Shown here piece by piece: positions 1 to 11,058 of a stretch of DNA of 64,000 nt. The DNA comes from Tetraselmis striata. Lineage: Eukaryota > Chlorophyta > Chlorodendrophyceae > Chlorodendrales > Chlorodendraceae. Position numbers and translations under genes: made by a program. The stretch lies in NCBI GenBank assembly GCA_006384855.1, contig VCJN01001462.1, forward strand, positions 18,673-82,672, written 5' to 3'. The notes under the pieces are model-generated. The model saw nothing but the letters and a program-made list of their open reading frames with translations. It made no database searches and had not been told where the DNA came from. Within the stretch, counting starts at the first letter, position 1. Each line of letters begins with the position of its first letter.

Positions 1-2025
1 CGGGCTAGCTATCAGTCCATCGGCGACCACCACCTGTAGCGTGGACATCGGCGAGATACACGGACTGGTGCTGCAGGCTGGTGCCTCCAGTGACTGCGGG
101 TCTGTGCTGACGGCAAAAGCTGGCGGCCATGCGGGCAACCCATGCCCGGCCTCCCAGTGCGCAGCAGCGTACGCTGCCAAGTGAGTGTGAGCGGCATTGA
201 CGTTCCCTTGAACCGCGGGGGTTGTTTGACAGCAAGAAGCAGCCTGCTGTCCCAGGCGGCCGACTGCCATCACAGACACCGACGAGCTGGTAGTAGGGGC
301 GACCTAAGCAGGCGCGCCTGATTCTCCCGTGGACATGAGCAGTGATGACCGCGTGCAAGTAGAAGACGTGGACACCCAGGTGATCCGCATTGAGCGGTCG
401 CCAGGGGGGCACCTTCCAGCTCTGCCCTCTGTCCTGCAAGCAGGCGTCAGCAATCAGCAACCAGCATCCGGCTGCGTGTCCATTTGTTGCCCGCCTCCCT
501 GCCAATGAGTCTTGTAAATATCTCCACCATCATGGCACCTATGATAATCGGTTCAGCTTTCGTTTTTTGGTCACTCAGGCATGCCTCATGCACGGGCATC
601 TCCACACAAGATGGTCTAGGAAGCTGTCAGCAACATGGGCAAGGACGCAGCTGACACCGTAGTACGGCGGCACTGCAGGTGTGCTATCAGCAGTATGGGG
701 ACCCGGACGACGTATGCAGAACCCTGGAGGTGGCCCTAACCTGCTAGGAGGACCAGGTTCTGGAGGCTCTGCCATGGCCGGCTTGTACCGCTGGGGATCG
801 CCCACCAGAGGTAGACTGCAGCCAGCCCATGACACAGCCGGACCCGATGTTCTGCCCGGAGGGGGCCTACCAGCGTGCCATGCTCAAGCAGTATGTGACA
901 CACACCAACGTGGCCCGCTGCGGTGGCCGCATCGATGTCGCCAGTGCTGCGAGCTTCGCCCCACTCTCTGTGCAGTGGGTGCAGCGGGTGTCCGCAGCGC
1001 GCGACGCCTGGCTTGTCGTCCCGACTCCTGGCGCAGTCACGACATCGGGCGGCGTTCCCGTTGACATTGAGGGCCAGCATGGCGGAGAGAGTGCAACTCG
1101 CGGTACGCTGCTGGGGAGCCAGGGCGAGCGCCCAGCAAGGCCGGTGCAGGTGCTGCCTCGGCTACGCAACTGCCCACCTGGGTTCACATGCACCGGCAGC
1201 GGCAGCGGCACCAGCAACCCGGAGCAATGCAGCGACGGCAGCACGGCGCGCCCCAAAGGGCTCCCACCAGGAACCGCTTACTGCGAAGATCTGCACCGAC
1301 GGCGGGTACTGCATTCAGGTAGACAGCACCCACTGCAGCACGAAGCCCCCTGCCCCGCTGCATCCGGCCACCATCGCGAAGCTGCAATTCAGGCCCGGCC
1401 TGCAAGAGGACATTGAGATTGCCACTCGCTTGAAACAGTGGTGGGTGCAGTCTCTCGGGGGGCTCTTGATCGATCTGCTGTGGTAGCGCCCTGCCTGCTG
1501 ACGCCTGTCCTCTGCTGCGCATCCCTTGCTGCCATCCCCATCCCGTCCATGGCGCACAAGACACAGCAATGCCGCTGATCTGCCGTGTGTCCAGAAGGTG
1601 GATGGCCTGCTGGCTTGGCTGCTGAAAAAATCTCTCTGCCCACCAGGCCATTTGCATGCGGTGCGCCGCCTGGGTACGCTGCTGGCGGGCGCAGCACGAC
1701 GACCGAGAGCCTGCAGCCGATGCTGTCATCCGTGATGAAGTTACTGTTACAATATACTCCCCCAATTAATATTATTTGGAACGCTGCGCGCTGTTATTCA
1801 GCACAAGCCAGCACAAGATCAGAATGGGATTGCCGTGCTACTGGCTGGGCAAGGAACGCAGCTCCGCAGCGCAGCCTCGCCGCTGTACCGGTAGTGGAGT
1901 CGCTAGCTATTCTACAAGTGCACTTCCTCTCCCGTTCAGGTGCAGGGACCCCGGGCAAGACACCAGGCCGGCACGGGGTGGGGGAGGGGGATGGCACTGC
2001 CAGGGTTGCCCACGCTTCCTTATCC
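1..2025. other. Region without a firmly assigned gene
   Basis: Several overlapping open frames occur on both strands and I cannot settle on one. On the minus strand near 870-1000 a stretch reads GDIDAATAAGHVGVCHILLE, which resembles the second helix of an ankyrin repeat. On the plus strand near 1300-1485 a frame reads with gene-like codon use (for example LQFRPGLQEDIEIATRLKQW) but I recognise no family. The neighbouring zinc-finger fragment on the minus strand ends at a good donor, so later exons of that gene may lie here. Confidence 0.3.
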
Positions 2026-2412
2026 TCACAAGTGGGTGAGGTCGATAACTTCCCCGTTGTCCTGCCCGCTAGCTTCCTGTTGCCGATGGTGCTGGATAGG
2101 GGTCGCCGTGTTCGAGACGTCCTGCGCAAAGCGGCGCAACGCCGCGGCCGCGGCCGCCCGCTTGGCCGGCGGCCGGCGGCGCTTCGGGCCCGTCCCTGCA
2201 CCGCTCACCGCAGTGCCCAGGCCGCCCGCCTGCGCGGTCCGCGACACACCCAGCAGGCGGCCGGAGCCCTGGAAGCGCGCCGTTTTCTCCACGCCCGTCG
2301 TTGGCCGGTTTAGCGGCTCGACGGGGTGGTCAAACTCTGCGGCGTGTTGCCCCTCGTGCTGGTACGGGCAGGATGCGCCCAGCTCGCACCGCTTCTTGCC
2401 ACCGCGCGCCAT
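2026..2412 (-). CDS. First exon of a PBZ-like zinc-finger protein with SHP-box and SIM-like motifs
   Basis: The frame opens with an ATG and encodes about 128 residues. Residues 8-30 contain C-x5-C-x7-H-x5-H followed by P (start CELGASC, end EFDHP). This resembles the poly(ADP-ribose)-binding PBZ/APLF zinc finger, except that the usual C-to-H spacing there is six. Around residue 47 is FQGSGRLLG, matching the SHP box (FxGxGxxL) that docks on Cdc48/p97. A basic stretch, KRRRPPAKR, could be a nuclear signal. Near the end EVIDLT looks like a SUMO-interacting motif. The frame runs into GTGAGG, a good splice donor, so this is probably a first exon; I could not place the next one. The motif set suggests a nuclear Cdc48 cofactor acting at damaged or SUMOylated chromatin, which is inference. 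Confidence 0.5.
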   Translation of the reverse strand: MARGGKKRCELGASCPYQHEGQHAAEFDHPVEPLNRPTTGVEKTARFQGSGRLLGVSRTAQAGGLGTAVSGAGTGPKRRRPPAKRAAAAAALRRFAQDVSNTATPIQHHRQQEASGQDNGEVIDLTHL

Positions 2413-2689
2413 GGCTCTCGCTCACCCTCGGCCACGAACACGGCTGCCCAGTGGAGGGTTCGGGCACGCAATGCAGACACTGCGGCGGCTCCAGGGTACA
2501 GGCGCCGGTACCGACTAAGCCCAGCAGCCAATCCCAGCTGTTAAGTGCCGTTGGCCGGAGAGACGAAGACTGTGCACACCGCGCAACTACACATGCATAT
2601 ACAGTGGCGCGCAGGCGCGCAGAGCTTGCGGGGGGGGGGGGGGGGGGGGGGCGCAGTCCCATAGCAGAGTGAAAATCCCGTCTCTAGCG

Positions 2690-3760
2690 GTACACCTGCC
2701 CACAAAAATCTTGCCCTGCTTGTCAAGCATCAATTGTAGATTGGCCCATTTTGAGCCCTCGCCTTCGTTTCCGGCCGCGCCCTTCCTTGTGTCATACGTG
2801 AACACAACATTATCATGCGTGGGGGGAGCCCTAAGTGGCGTCTATTGTGCTCTCGTTTTAAAAGCCGTACGTGTGAGTGTCATTGTTCAGGGTTGGTACA
2901 GGAAATGAATTATTTGATAACCCAACGTCACGAGGGCACGGATTTTTATGTCGCACGTAGCGACTATATGGGTCCTATCTGTACGCATGCACGCCAAGAG
3001 TTAGCTCTAACATCGTAGAGCACATTCACAAAGGCGCGCTCTCCCCACCGTCGGCATGCAAGCGAGCAGTTCCCGCAAAACGGCCCATACTGCGATTAAG
3101 GCTTGCTCCAAAACCAGCCCACCTACAGCTGATGTTCGCATTCAATGCGCCCTTGGTAGAGCCGGGCTTCGGCCCATACTAACTGCATAGGGGTGCAACC
3201 CCCGAGTGAGCGGGTGGGTTCATATGGTCACCTGCTAGGACATCGTCCAGGGAAACTGGTAGGGTTGGCCATCAATACGCTCCCATATTATGCTATTGGT
3301 CTGCGCCTATAGCGGGCCCCTAATAAGCGGGGAAAATCCGCCCGCGCCGGGCGAGTACATCGCCTTTTTATTATCGGGATGCGGGTCGCGCGGTAAGCCA
3401 CTGTACTAGGGTTGTAGAAAAACAAAAAAATTACTCGCATCGGGCCCCCCTACCCCCCTCGGATACATTTCCACCGAGGGCCCCGGCATGGGTCGAACCA
3501 GCGCAGAGCGGAATCACAAGCGTAAGAGGTAGGACCCCCCTCCACCACCTATCACATCTCAAGCCGTTGATGAATATTCTAAGTTAATTATATCATAAAA
3601 ATGCGCCACCGTACCGCTCGGCGGTCGGCGCCGCCGGTGCTGACGTGGCGATCTGGACAGATACGTACATGGCAAGACTTACGAGGGGGGTTGTGTATAG
3701 CAGGTCATATGATTAGTGGTCGCTAGTGCCTCGTCCGGATATGTTGTAGTCGCTACGTAT
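2690..3760 (+). repeat. 1-kb interspersed repeat, copy 1
   Basis: This stretch matches 13,640-14,672 in reverse complement over nearly its whole length, with scattered substitutions and small indels. Shared landmarks include the block with CCACCTACAGCTGATGTTCG and the AT-rich block TTAATTATATCATAAAA. No protein is evident and I found no terminal inverted repeat, so the class of element is unknown. The second copy sits inside a recombinase gene, which shows the unit is mobile. Confidence 0.75.
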
Positions 3761-3879
3761 ACAATAAATGTTGTTTATGTACTACAGAAAGTGGGGGCCC
3801 AGCTCCATAGGCAGAATTGTCGCGATGACTACCATGTGATGGCGTAAGGGGAAGTCCAGAGCAGGGTTGTGTCGAACTC

Positions 3880-5520
3880 AATTCGGTTCGGGGTGGTTCG
3901 GGAGTTCGGGCCGAAACCGAACTGAACCCACCGAATCCAGTTCGGACTGAACTGCTTCGATAATCGCCCGAACTAGGGGTCTCCGAACTACTCCGTGAAT
4001 AATCACCTTATATATGACCCCACCGAGTTCCATCGGCGTCCCTACATGGAGATAAGGTGTTCTACGAGGGTCCGGAAGTCGTACCGGTGCCGGAGGATGG
4101 GGCAGCAACGATTAGCTCTGCGCGTTCAACAAACGAGGAAGCAACACCACCGCATGTAGCGGGGCCCAAATAATGGCGGGAACATTTTCGAGGCGGCGTT
4201 GCCGAAGCATCATGCCGCGACGCGCGGCGATGAGGACAGGTGCAACATATCTTGTTTAACGATGGGGTCGATGTTGTGCAGTTCGAAAAACTTGTTGATA
4301 GCCGACATATGGGGTTGCCACGACTTAGCCCCAATGTGACCCCGCTCACCGATCAAGGCGCCGTGCCGAGCAGCAGTAGCAGTAGTCGCCTCCAGAGGTC
4401 TGATGTTCTCCGGGTTTAGCGACAGAACTTGGCAAAGAGCACCAGCCTCCCGGTGTAGCCCATGAACAACGCGGTGAGAGAACCAAAGATGAGGTCGAGA
4501 GCGCGTTGTCCCAGCTCGTTTGAACCGAAAGCCTCATGTAGACGGGACCGAAGTGAAGCTGCTCAAGGGGCGAGAGCTTCGGACTCGCCAATTACACAAG
4601 TGCGACATTTGACAGAAGCGATAACAAGGGGCCGGGACATTTTGGGAAATGTAATCGGCTGAGCCCGCCAAGATGCCGGCAGTTGCACTATAGTTGTTGG
4701 ACGGGTTAGACACGGTACGGGTGTTGCCGGAAGGTTAAGGTAGGAGGGCCGCCCCGCGCGCCCGTCGCTCTCGTAGAGCGCGTATTGCGCGTAACGTACG
4801 CGCGCAAATGAAGGTCAGCGCGAACCAATTGCAACCCGTAGAGTAACGACCGAACGATGCAGAGGAATGGGACGGGACGAGACGGATTGTTGAATCGTTG
4901 CTGTGTGCGGATGGTTGAGCCGCACTCGGCTGTCGCTGCATGAAGCGCCGCTATGAGGAAGGTCTAAAATAAACTTGTAGAGTAGGAGGGTCATGTCCGG
5001 ACGACACGGGGGGCTCATAACGCCATTGAGTCGCTAGGGTTCACCTTGCGGCGGTCACCAAAAGGTGACCTCGCAAGGCGCTCTGGCAGCTCCGCCGACG
5101 AAAGGCGCCCGACGCCATCACTCATGAGCAGCTTCGCGCCCGCGCCCACGTCCACGCCGGCGCCCTACGAGTGTCGCATGCACACGGGCGGTAGCCGTAG
5201 CCTTGGCATTGCTTGCGACCGTCGCCTCAAAGACTATGCGCTCGCAGTCACACATCAAGTCGACGAAGACTGCAGAGCCCAAATGCTCCGCTTCGGTCTG
5301 GAAATATTGAGTGAGCATGACGTCCAACACGCCCTAGTCACCGCGTGCACACGCTTGATCTCGTTCAGCCTGGAGGAAGGCCAAACAAAAACGAAACGCA
5401 TTGTCGATAGCTTCGGGTGGGCGTGGTTGCGAGCACGCGCGAGGTGGGAGGTGAACTCCTCGTTGGCCGCTGGAACGTAGGGTCACGAAAAAGAGCATCG
5501 GTGTGGCTACCCCCAAAGAA
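3880..5520 (-). mobile_element. Broken tyrosine-recombinase element, copy 2 of the family (fossil)
   Basis: Read on the minus strand, an ORF1-like region (about 5,520-5,118) is followed by the N-terminal part of a DIRS/Crypton-type tyrosine recombinase (about 4,600-3,900). ORF1 is similar to the ORF1 of the larger element at 12.5-20.3 kb, both showing an xIAS/VAS-AK-TA-R block in a basic tail. The recombinase part shows ERGHIGAKSWQPHMSAINKF, which matches the core-binding domain consensus. No reverse transcriptase was seen between them. The element is clearly broken, with several disruptions, and its ends were not found. The 1-kb repeat copy adjoins it. Confidence 0.55.
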
Positions 5521-6084
5521 CGTCATCCAAATACTCCTCATGGGCCGGCAGACGCCGGTAGTGGGAGCTTATTGAGGCAGTGCTTATTGAGGTAGTCGTT
5601 CGTCAAGTCGGTCCGTAGTGGGACCGGGCATCCGGCAAACCGATCGAGCGTGCCCGTAACCAGGCTCCGCTCTCTGCAGTAGCTTTGGCACTGACCGCGA
5701 GGTAGTCGTCCTCGTCACTCGCGGACTTTGCACCGGCACGGCCGCTTTGCGCTGGCTCTAGCAAGTCGGGGCGCATTTGGGCTCCCCGCCGCCTGCCGCC
5801 GCATGTCCCGCGTCGCGTTGCCCAATCCTAGAGCCACGTGACCCCACTCCATCAACACCACGTCCACGAGCAGCCGTCAATTGAGCAAGCGACGAAGTTA
5901 GTGAGCTGCTCAAGCATAGCAGCTACGCATACTGGTTTGTCTTTCTTGACGATGATGCCGGTTGGATGATATATAGTAAGGCTCCGCATCGGTCCCGGGA
6001 CTTAAACACCAAGAATTGATTACATTCGGAAACTAAAGATCGAGAATTTATTCTTGATCCGGTTGATCCGATCTTTATTTGCTT
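5521..6084. other. No gene seen
   Basis: Short duplicated phrases occur (GTAGTGGGA, TTATTGAGG) and GC content falls after about 5,920. No coding potential, RNA gene or transposon end could be supported. Confidence 0.4.
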
Positions 6085-7350
6085 TTTATTGAGTTCGTAA
6101 TACCGGTGCACCACTAAATCCCACCACCTTAATACCATTGCACCTGTCGTAAATTCCGGTACCTAATATCGGCGCACCAATAAATGCCGCCACCTAAATA
6201 CCAATGCACCCGGAAATTCTGTCCAAAATATTGGTGCACCAAAGCGGATTTAGGCAACAATAGGGGATTTTCTTCCGTGAGTTTGCGATAACGCCAGAAT
6301 ATATGAAAGTGTGTCCCGATTATCCGATGAATACTGGGCCTCTCTCTCTCGCAAGCAATACATCAATATTACATAATTGTGCATTCAGCACAACAATATC
6401 TATACTACAGTAGCTGCCATGCGCTGATGAGTAATCCCATACAACTAGGGAAGCGTATGTGGCCCTTGCCCTCATCCCCCTTTGTCCGCACGCAGGAATC
6501 ATCAATGAGCTTAACCCTCTTCATGTTGAGTATTATGTTATGGGCCTCTTCATGACAGAGTTTAACCCTCTCATCCAGGTTGTTAGGGATCATTTGGCAA
6601 AATATAGATACGATTCGTTGTTGGGTGACGCAGTACGATTTAGATTCAGAGCGAGCGATGAATGGCTTTTGCCGGTTTGGCTGGCATGTGATGGGTTTTG
6701 TTTATGGATGCGGTCTATCATGCCATTATGCAATGCCGCTTGATAATATAAAAATGTGGCTACATGGTTTGTTGGCTGCAACACCGACACCATCGACACA
6801 CAGCCACATCTACTCTAGGTTCTTGTATACACAATAAGGAGCTACCGTGATCCCACATTTGTTCAATGGCGACCGTGAGATCGTTGCAGACGACTCATTG
6901 TCACGACCCCAACCGTCTATGGTACATGTATCCCATGGTGGTTGATTCTCGGTTGAACATGCTGGGGTTTACTGGTGCATTGACGGTATTTATTAGCAGG
7001 TGGTGGGATTAAGTGGTGCACCGATACTTAGGTACCGGAATTCACTAGTGCACCAATACTACTTGATTCAATTACGCGATTGCATATTGGTGCATCGACT
7101 AAATCAACGGTTAAATATCGGTGCACTAGTGAATTCCGGTACCTAAATATCGGTGCACCACTTAATCCCACCACTTGCTAAATACCGTCAATGCACCAGT
7201 AAACCCCAGCACCTAAATATCGGTGTGACAATAAATTCCGGCACCTAAAATATCGGTGCACTAGTAAACACCACCACCAACATACCAATGCACCAGTAAA
7301 TTTCCGGCCTAAATACTGACTTGTGGTGCGATTCACGATCTGTCTGGTGC
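6085..7350. repeat. Cluster of GGTGCACC-centred short repeats
   Basis: About fifteen copies of an 8-bp palindrome GGTGCACC or close variants (GGTGCACT, ATGCACC) lie in two groups, 6,085-6,245 and 7,010-7,350, spaced roughly 30-40 bp. They are linked by short phrases such as CTAAATATCGG, TTCCGGTACCTAA and CCCACCACC. Both orientations occur. The groups flank about 750 bp of AT-richer DNA with no recognisable gene. The layout resembles subterminal repeats of a nonautonomous DNA transposon, but I could not define its ends. Confidence 0.65.
6962..7210. repeat. Near-perfect inverted repeat (foldback) with about 99-bp arms
   Basis: The left arm (about 6,962-7,060) is the reverse complement of the right arm (about 7,111-7,210) with only a few mismatches; the spacer is about 50 bp. 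Matching landmarks are GCTGGGGTTTACTGGTGCAT on the left and its complement ending in CCAGTAAACCCCAGC on the right. Such a structure can form a long hairpin in single-stranded DNA or RNA. Confidence 0.85.
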
Positions 7351-8022
7351 ACCAAAGTTTATTGATCTTTTATCAATACTTGATGCGGGTATACAGCAGG
7401 CCACAAAAGTCTCTGCATGTTTTATGCTTGGGTGTGATTGCGCATATATAGGGCGCTTCTAGGCAATAAAAGCACGCAATACCTATGCCGCGTTGCGGTC
7501 ATTGCGGGGAAGCTCATAAAAGAGCGTGCACATGGTGCGCTAGGGTCAATGCGATGGTGTACGGTGCGCGTACCGTGCGGCACCTGCCGTTTGGCAATAT
7601 CAGTGTAATATGTGTTGGTTACATCGTTGTGGCTGGTGTGAGTGCACGGCACCCCGGCATTTGAACATAAAGCATTAGAGCATAAGGCATTTGAACACGG
7701 TTCTAGAACCGTGTTTTTTGCCCTTGGTCGTTGAGATACATGTTTTAGCCACCTGCCCCGTGTTGCTCGGCGCATGGTTTGAGCTAGCGGGCTGCATGCG
7801 ACAGTCGCAAAATAGAGAGCGACAATCTTCCAATCACGCGGAAATTCACAATATTTCGCCGTTTTATCACTTTGATATGAACTTAGATCTGAATAGCGGA
7901 CTAGAAAGTCCATGAGCAGGGCTTTGTAGTGGGCTCACTGCCATGTCATTCCGAAAAACGGCGACATTCTATGGCATTTCAAAGGTACCCCCACTCTAGC
8001 ATGCCAGCCAGCCAATAACTCA
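7351..8022. other. No gene seen; contains a 22-bp perfect palindrome
   Basis: The palindrome is centred between 7,704 and 7,705 (arms AACACGGTTCT and AGAACCGTGTT) and runs straight into six T residues, so a transcript would form a terminator-like hairpin. It is preceded by three short copies of a GCAT-T/A-GAACATAA-like phrase. A 163-codon minus-strand frame crosses the area but looks non-coding. Confidence 0.5.
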
Positions 8023-8304
8023 CACTGTGAGATTGAGATGTGACGTAAGTGTGCCCTATTGGTGACGAACGACGACATACGGGGACGATACGGGACGGAC
8101 GAGGGACGTGGATTTCATACCGAGTAGCGACGACTATCGCGCGCGACCTGTAAAGTAGTATATGGATTTCTCGTTTCCATAATTTCATCAAATTGATATG
8201 CGCACGCGGGCTCGCGTGTCGCGCGCCGACGCGGAGCACCCGGGCTAAGTACATGCGGTTGCACGTACTCGCTGCACATCGCCGCACCTCTACATGAGTT
8301 TGCA

Positions 8305-9236
8305 GCCCGGCTTAGGAACCAATCCGGCGGGAGGGCGCTGCGACAACAACTCGAGGCCGCGCAGTACACGCTGCCAGAGGGGGTGCTGGCCTTCTATGTC
8401 ACGCCCGCAGATCGCACCGGCATCACGGACCCCTCCAGCGCTGTTGGGGCTGCCTCGTCCTCCTCAACAAGGTCGCGCGCCAGCACCGACACCATCACTG
8501 TCATGCGTGCAGAGATCCAGGCCGTATGGCCACGAGATGATGACGTCGTGTACTTGCCGGTGCAAGGTGCGTTGGGCGAGGTTGTTGCCCCTGACTGGGC
8601 GGCGGGCCTTGTTGTCTCGCGTGTCCGCGCCGCCGGCATCGAGGAGGACGAGAAATAAAGACATGAGGAAACGCGTGACAAGGTGGGCACGCAACAAAAC
8701 ACACCCTCCACATAAGCATGCACCTACTTGTGGCTAACTTGTGCCGCGCGCAGGTTCGTCCGGGAGCGCCGTAAGGCCCACCTAAACGCCAAGGCTTCCA
8801 CAGTGCCAGCGGCGCAACTCGTGGTGGCCGAGGAGGCCGCGTCCTCAGCCGCTTGGAGGCGAAACGATTGTGGCTTGTTGTGGGCGTCTGGGCACAGGGG
8901 GCGTCCCGACGCCAAGGCAAGGAAGCTCATGGCGGCGTCGTCGACGGCACAGCCTCCCGGGGTGGTGAAGACACTGACGGCCGCCGTTCTCCCTCCGGAC
9001 GCGCCGCTGCCCCGCCCACCCCTAACTGAGAAGGAGCTGTGCTGGATGAACGCCGCCGACAAGAAGCAGTCGGACGCCGACAAGAAGCGGAAGAGGCCAG
9101 TGAAGAAGCGCCGAGGTAAGAAACTGACGGTCGCGGAGTCGGAGGTGGAGTCGGAGTCGGAGGCGGAGGCGGAGGCAGCGAGGTCGTCGAAGCGGCGGGT
9201 CCCCCGCCCGGGCACGCAAGAACAAGAACAAGCAAT
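8305..9236 (+). CDS. Two exon-like stretches of an unknown protein inside the CACTA-like element
   Basis: The first stretch (about 8,305-8,658) starts after a TTTGCAG acceptor and reads with gene-like codon use, for example LPEGVLAFYVTPADRTGI and VVYLPVQGALGEVVAPDWAA. The second (about 8,752-9,236) follows GCGCGCAG and encodes a lysine-rich tract (DADKKRKRPVKKRRGKK) and an alternating acidic tract (ESEVESESEAEAEAA) before a poly-C run. Such charged tails suit a nuclear or nucleic-acid-binding protein. I do not recognise a family and could not place the start or the donor between the stretches. Confidence 0.4.
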
Positions 9237-9300
9237 AGCCCCCCCCCCCCCCCCCCCCCTTCCCCTCACCCCCCCCCCCCCCCCCCCGACCTAGACGGCG

Positions 9301-9789
9301 CTGTCGCGAATATTGTAATTCAATCATTCTTCGGCAAACCGCTACCTGCCCCCCCCCCCTCGCGAATATTTATGTAACGTGAGCACTCTTTGGCAAAACA
9401 TGGCTGCCAAACCGCCCGTCTGATGACCTTTGATCGGACGGCGGGCAGGCCCGTTCAGCAGTACTACCTATAATGTACACAAAATTCCCTACTCTTGCCG
9501 AATAGTACGGCTGAGATTCGCGCTCCCATGTACTAATAGTCGTAGTTATCCACAGGATGATTCGTCATTGCGCCCGGCCGGGTTCGTACTAGATACCCGG
9601 TACCGGCTTAATGTATGATTACATGAGCTAGACGCAACATTCAAGAAATCCACACAGAAATCCAGAAGGAAATCCAGAAGGAAATCCAGCTACGGGCCAA
9701 CAGAGGCAGGAACCGCCATGGTAGCCTCCGACCAGGCATCGCCACCAGCCAGCCGCCGCTCCACGCAGTAGGGACGCTCTCCCCAGCAC
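9301..9789. other. Non-coding part of the CACTA-like element
   Basis: C-rich runs, two copies of a TCGCGAATATT phrase, and three short GGAAATCCAG repeats near 9,660-9,690 are present. No gene was seen. Confidence 0.4.
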
Positions 9790-10610
9790 ACAATCTCGGG
9801 TTACTCCATTAGCGGCACTAGGCCGAATGTAATGTGAAGGCGCCGACAGGAAAGGAGCTTCGAAGTTGAGGTCTCGCAGCAAGGAGCGGAAGTGGGGGGG
9901 TCCAACCCAGAACGGGGCGCCACGGGCGTGCAACAGACGCAGGCCACCCAACGCCAGATGCGCCGCCAGCTCGGTCGCGTCCTTTTCCGCCAAACGTAGA
10001 ACGCCTTCCCCAGCACAACATCCCGGGCCACTCCAATAGCGGCACTAGGCCGAATGTAATGTGGAGGCGCCGACAGGACAGGAAGGGAGAAAGTGCTCAA
10101 CGAGTAGGGACTGCAGAGCCGACCGGGCCAGCAACGACGTAAGACGCCGGTGTCCAGCGCGCTTTGTTCCGCCCAGCGCCAGATCCGCCGCCAGCTCGGT
10201 CGCGTCCCCTTCCGCCGAACGTAGAACTCCCTTCCCAGCACAACATTCCGGGCCACTCCAATAGCGGCACTAGGCCGAATGTAATGTGGAGGCGCCGACA
10301 GGACAGGAAGGGAGAAAGTGCTCAAAGAACAGCGAACATGGCCTTGACCGGACAAGAAACGACGTAAGACGCCGGTGTCCAGCGCACGTTGTTCCGCCCA
10401 GCGCCAGATCCGCCGCCAGCTCGGTCGCGTCCCCTTCCGCCGAACGTAGAACTCCCTTCCCAGCACAACATCCCGGGCCACTCCAATAGCGGCACTAGGC
10501 CGAATGTAATGTGGAGGCGCCGACAGGACAGGAAGGGAGAGGGTGCTCAAAGAACAGCGAACATGGACTTGACCGGACCAACAACGACGTAAGACGCCGG
10601 TGTCCAGCTC
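9790..10610 (-). repeat. 225-bp tandem repeat, about 3.7 units, open on the minus strand
   Basis: The phrase GGCACTAGGCCGAATGTAAT recurs at 9,814, 10,041, 10,266 and 10,491, giving periods of 227, 225 and 225 bases. Because 225 is 75 codons, the minus strand stays open for 296 codons (10,691-9,801) and would encode 75-residue repeats sharing PPHYIRPSAAIGVAR and RPSWRRIWRW. Copy-to-copy changes are few. Nothing else marks it as a gene, so coding status is undecided; subterminal tandem repeats are also common in CACTA elements. Confidence 0.8.
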
Positions 10611-11058
10611 ACACTGCTCCTCCGCGGCAGTGGCAGCACGGGCGGGGCCTAGGCAACCAAGGCGCCACCCGTGCACGATCCCCGCCCCCATCCCCAGCCG
10701 GGGGTGGAGGCGGAGGAAGGGCCCGCGATTCCGAGGGCCGAGGACGGTCGTCGGGCCCGCCCGGGCGGCGGTGGGTGGGTGGGATTATTACCGGCTTAAT
10801 AAATATATCGCGTACTACCCGGTACTGCACGGACAACCTCGTACCTTATACGTCTGTGCCATGTAACGCGTCACCGCGCTAGTACGACTACCACAATGAT
10901 TACAAAAAGGGTTTATCGCCCGCCGGCAATACCGCCGGATGTAATCGGACGTAACTGGATGGACATGCCGCCACTAGCAGCAGCCTTCACGGATAAATAA
11001 TAGTCGCTAGTAGTAGTGCTTCGTCACCCGTATGTCACATCTCATTCTCACAGTGTCA

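Larger units (their letters stand above)
8023..11055. mobile_element. CACTA (En/Spm)-like DNA transposon
   Basis: The left end begins CACTGTGAGATTGAGATG and the right end is its complement, with one mismatch over the first 22 bases. The direct repeat TCA flanks both ends (8,020-8,022 and 11,056-11,058). CACT-type termini with 3-bp target duplications are the hallmark of CACTA elements. The interior holds two exon-like stretches of an unknown basic protein and a 225-bp tandem repeat. I did not recognise a transposase, so this may be a nonautonomous copy carrying other sequence. Confidence 0.65.

Noticed and set aside
9790-10610. CRISPR-like array
   Set aside because: Units are contiguous 225-bp tandem repeats without unique spacers, in a eukaryotic context.
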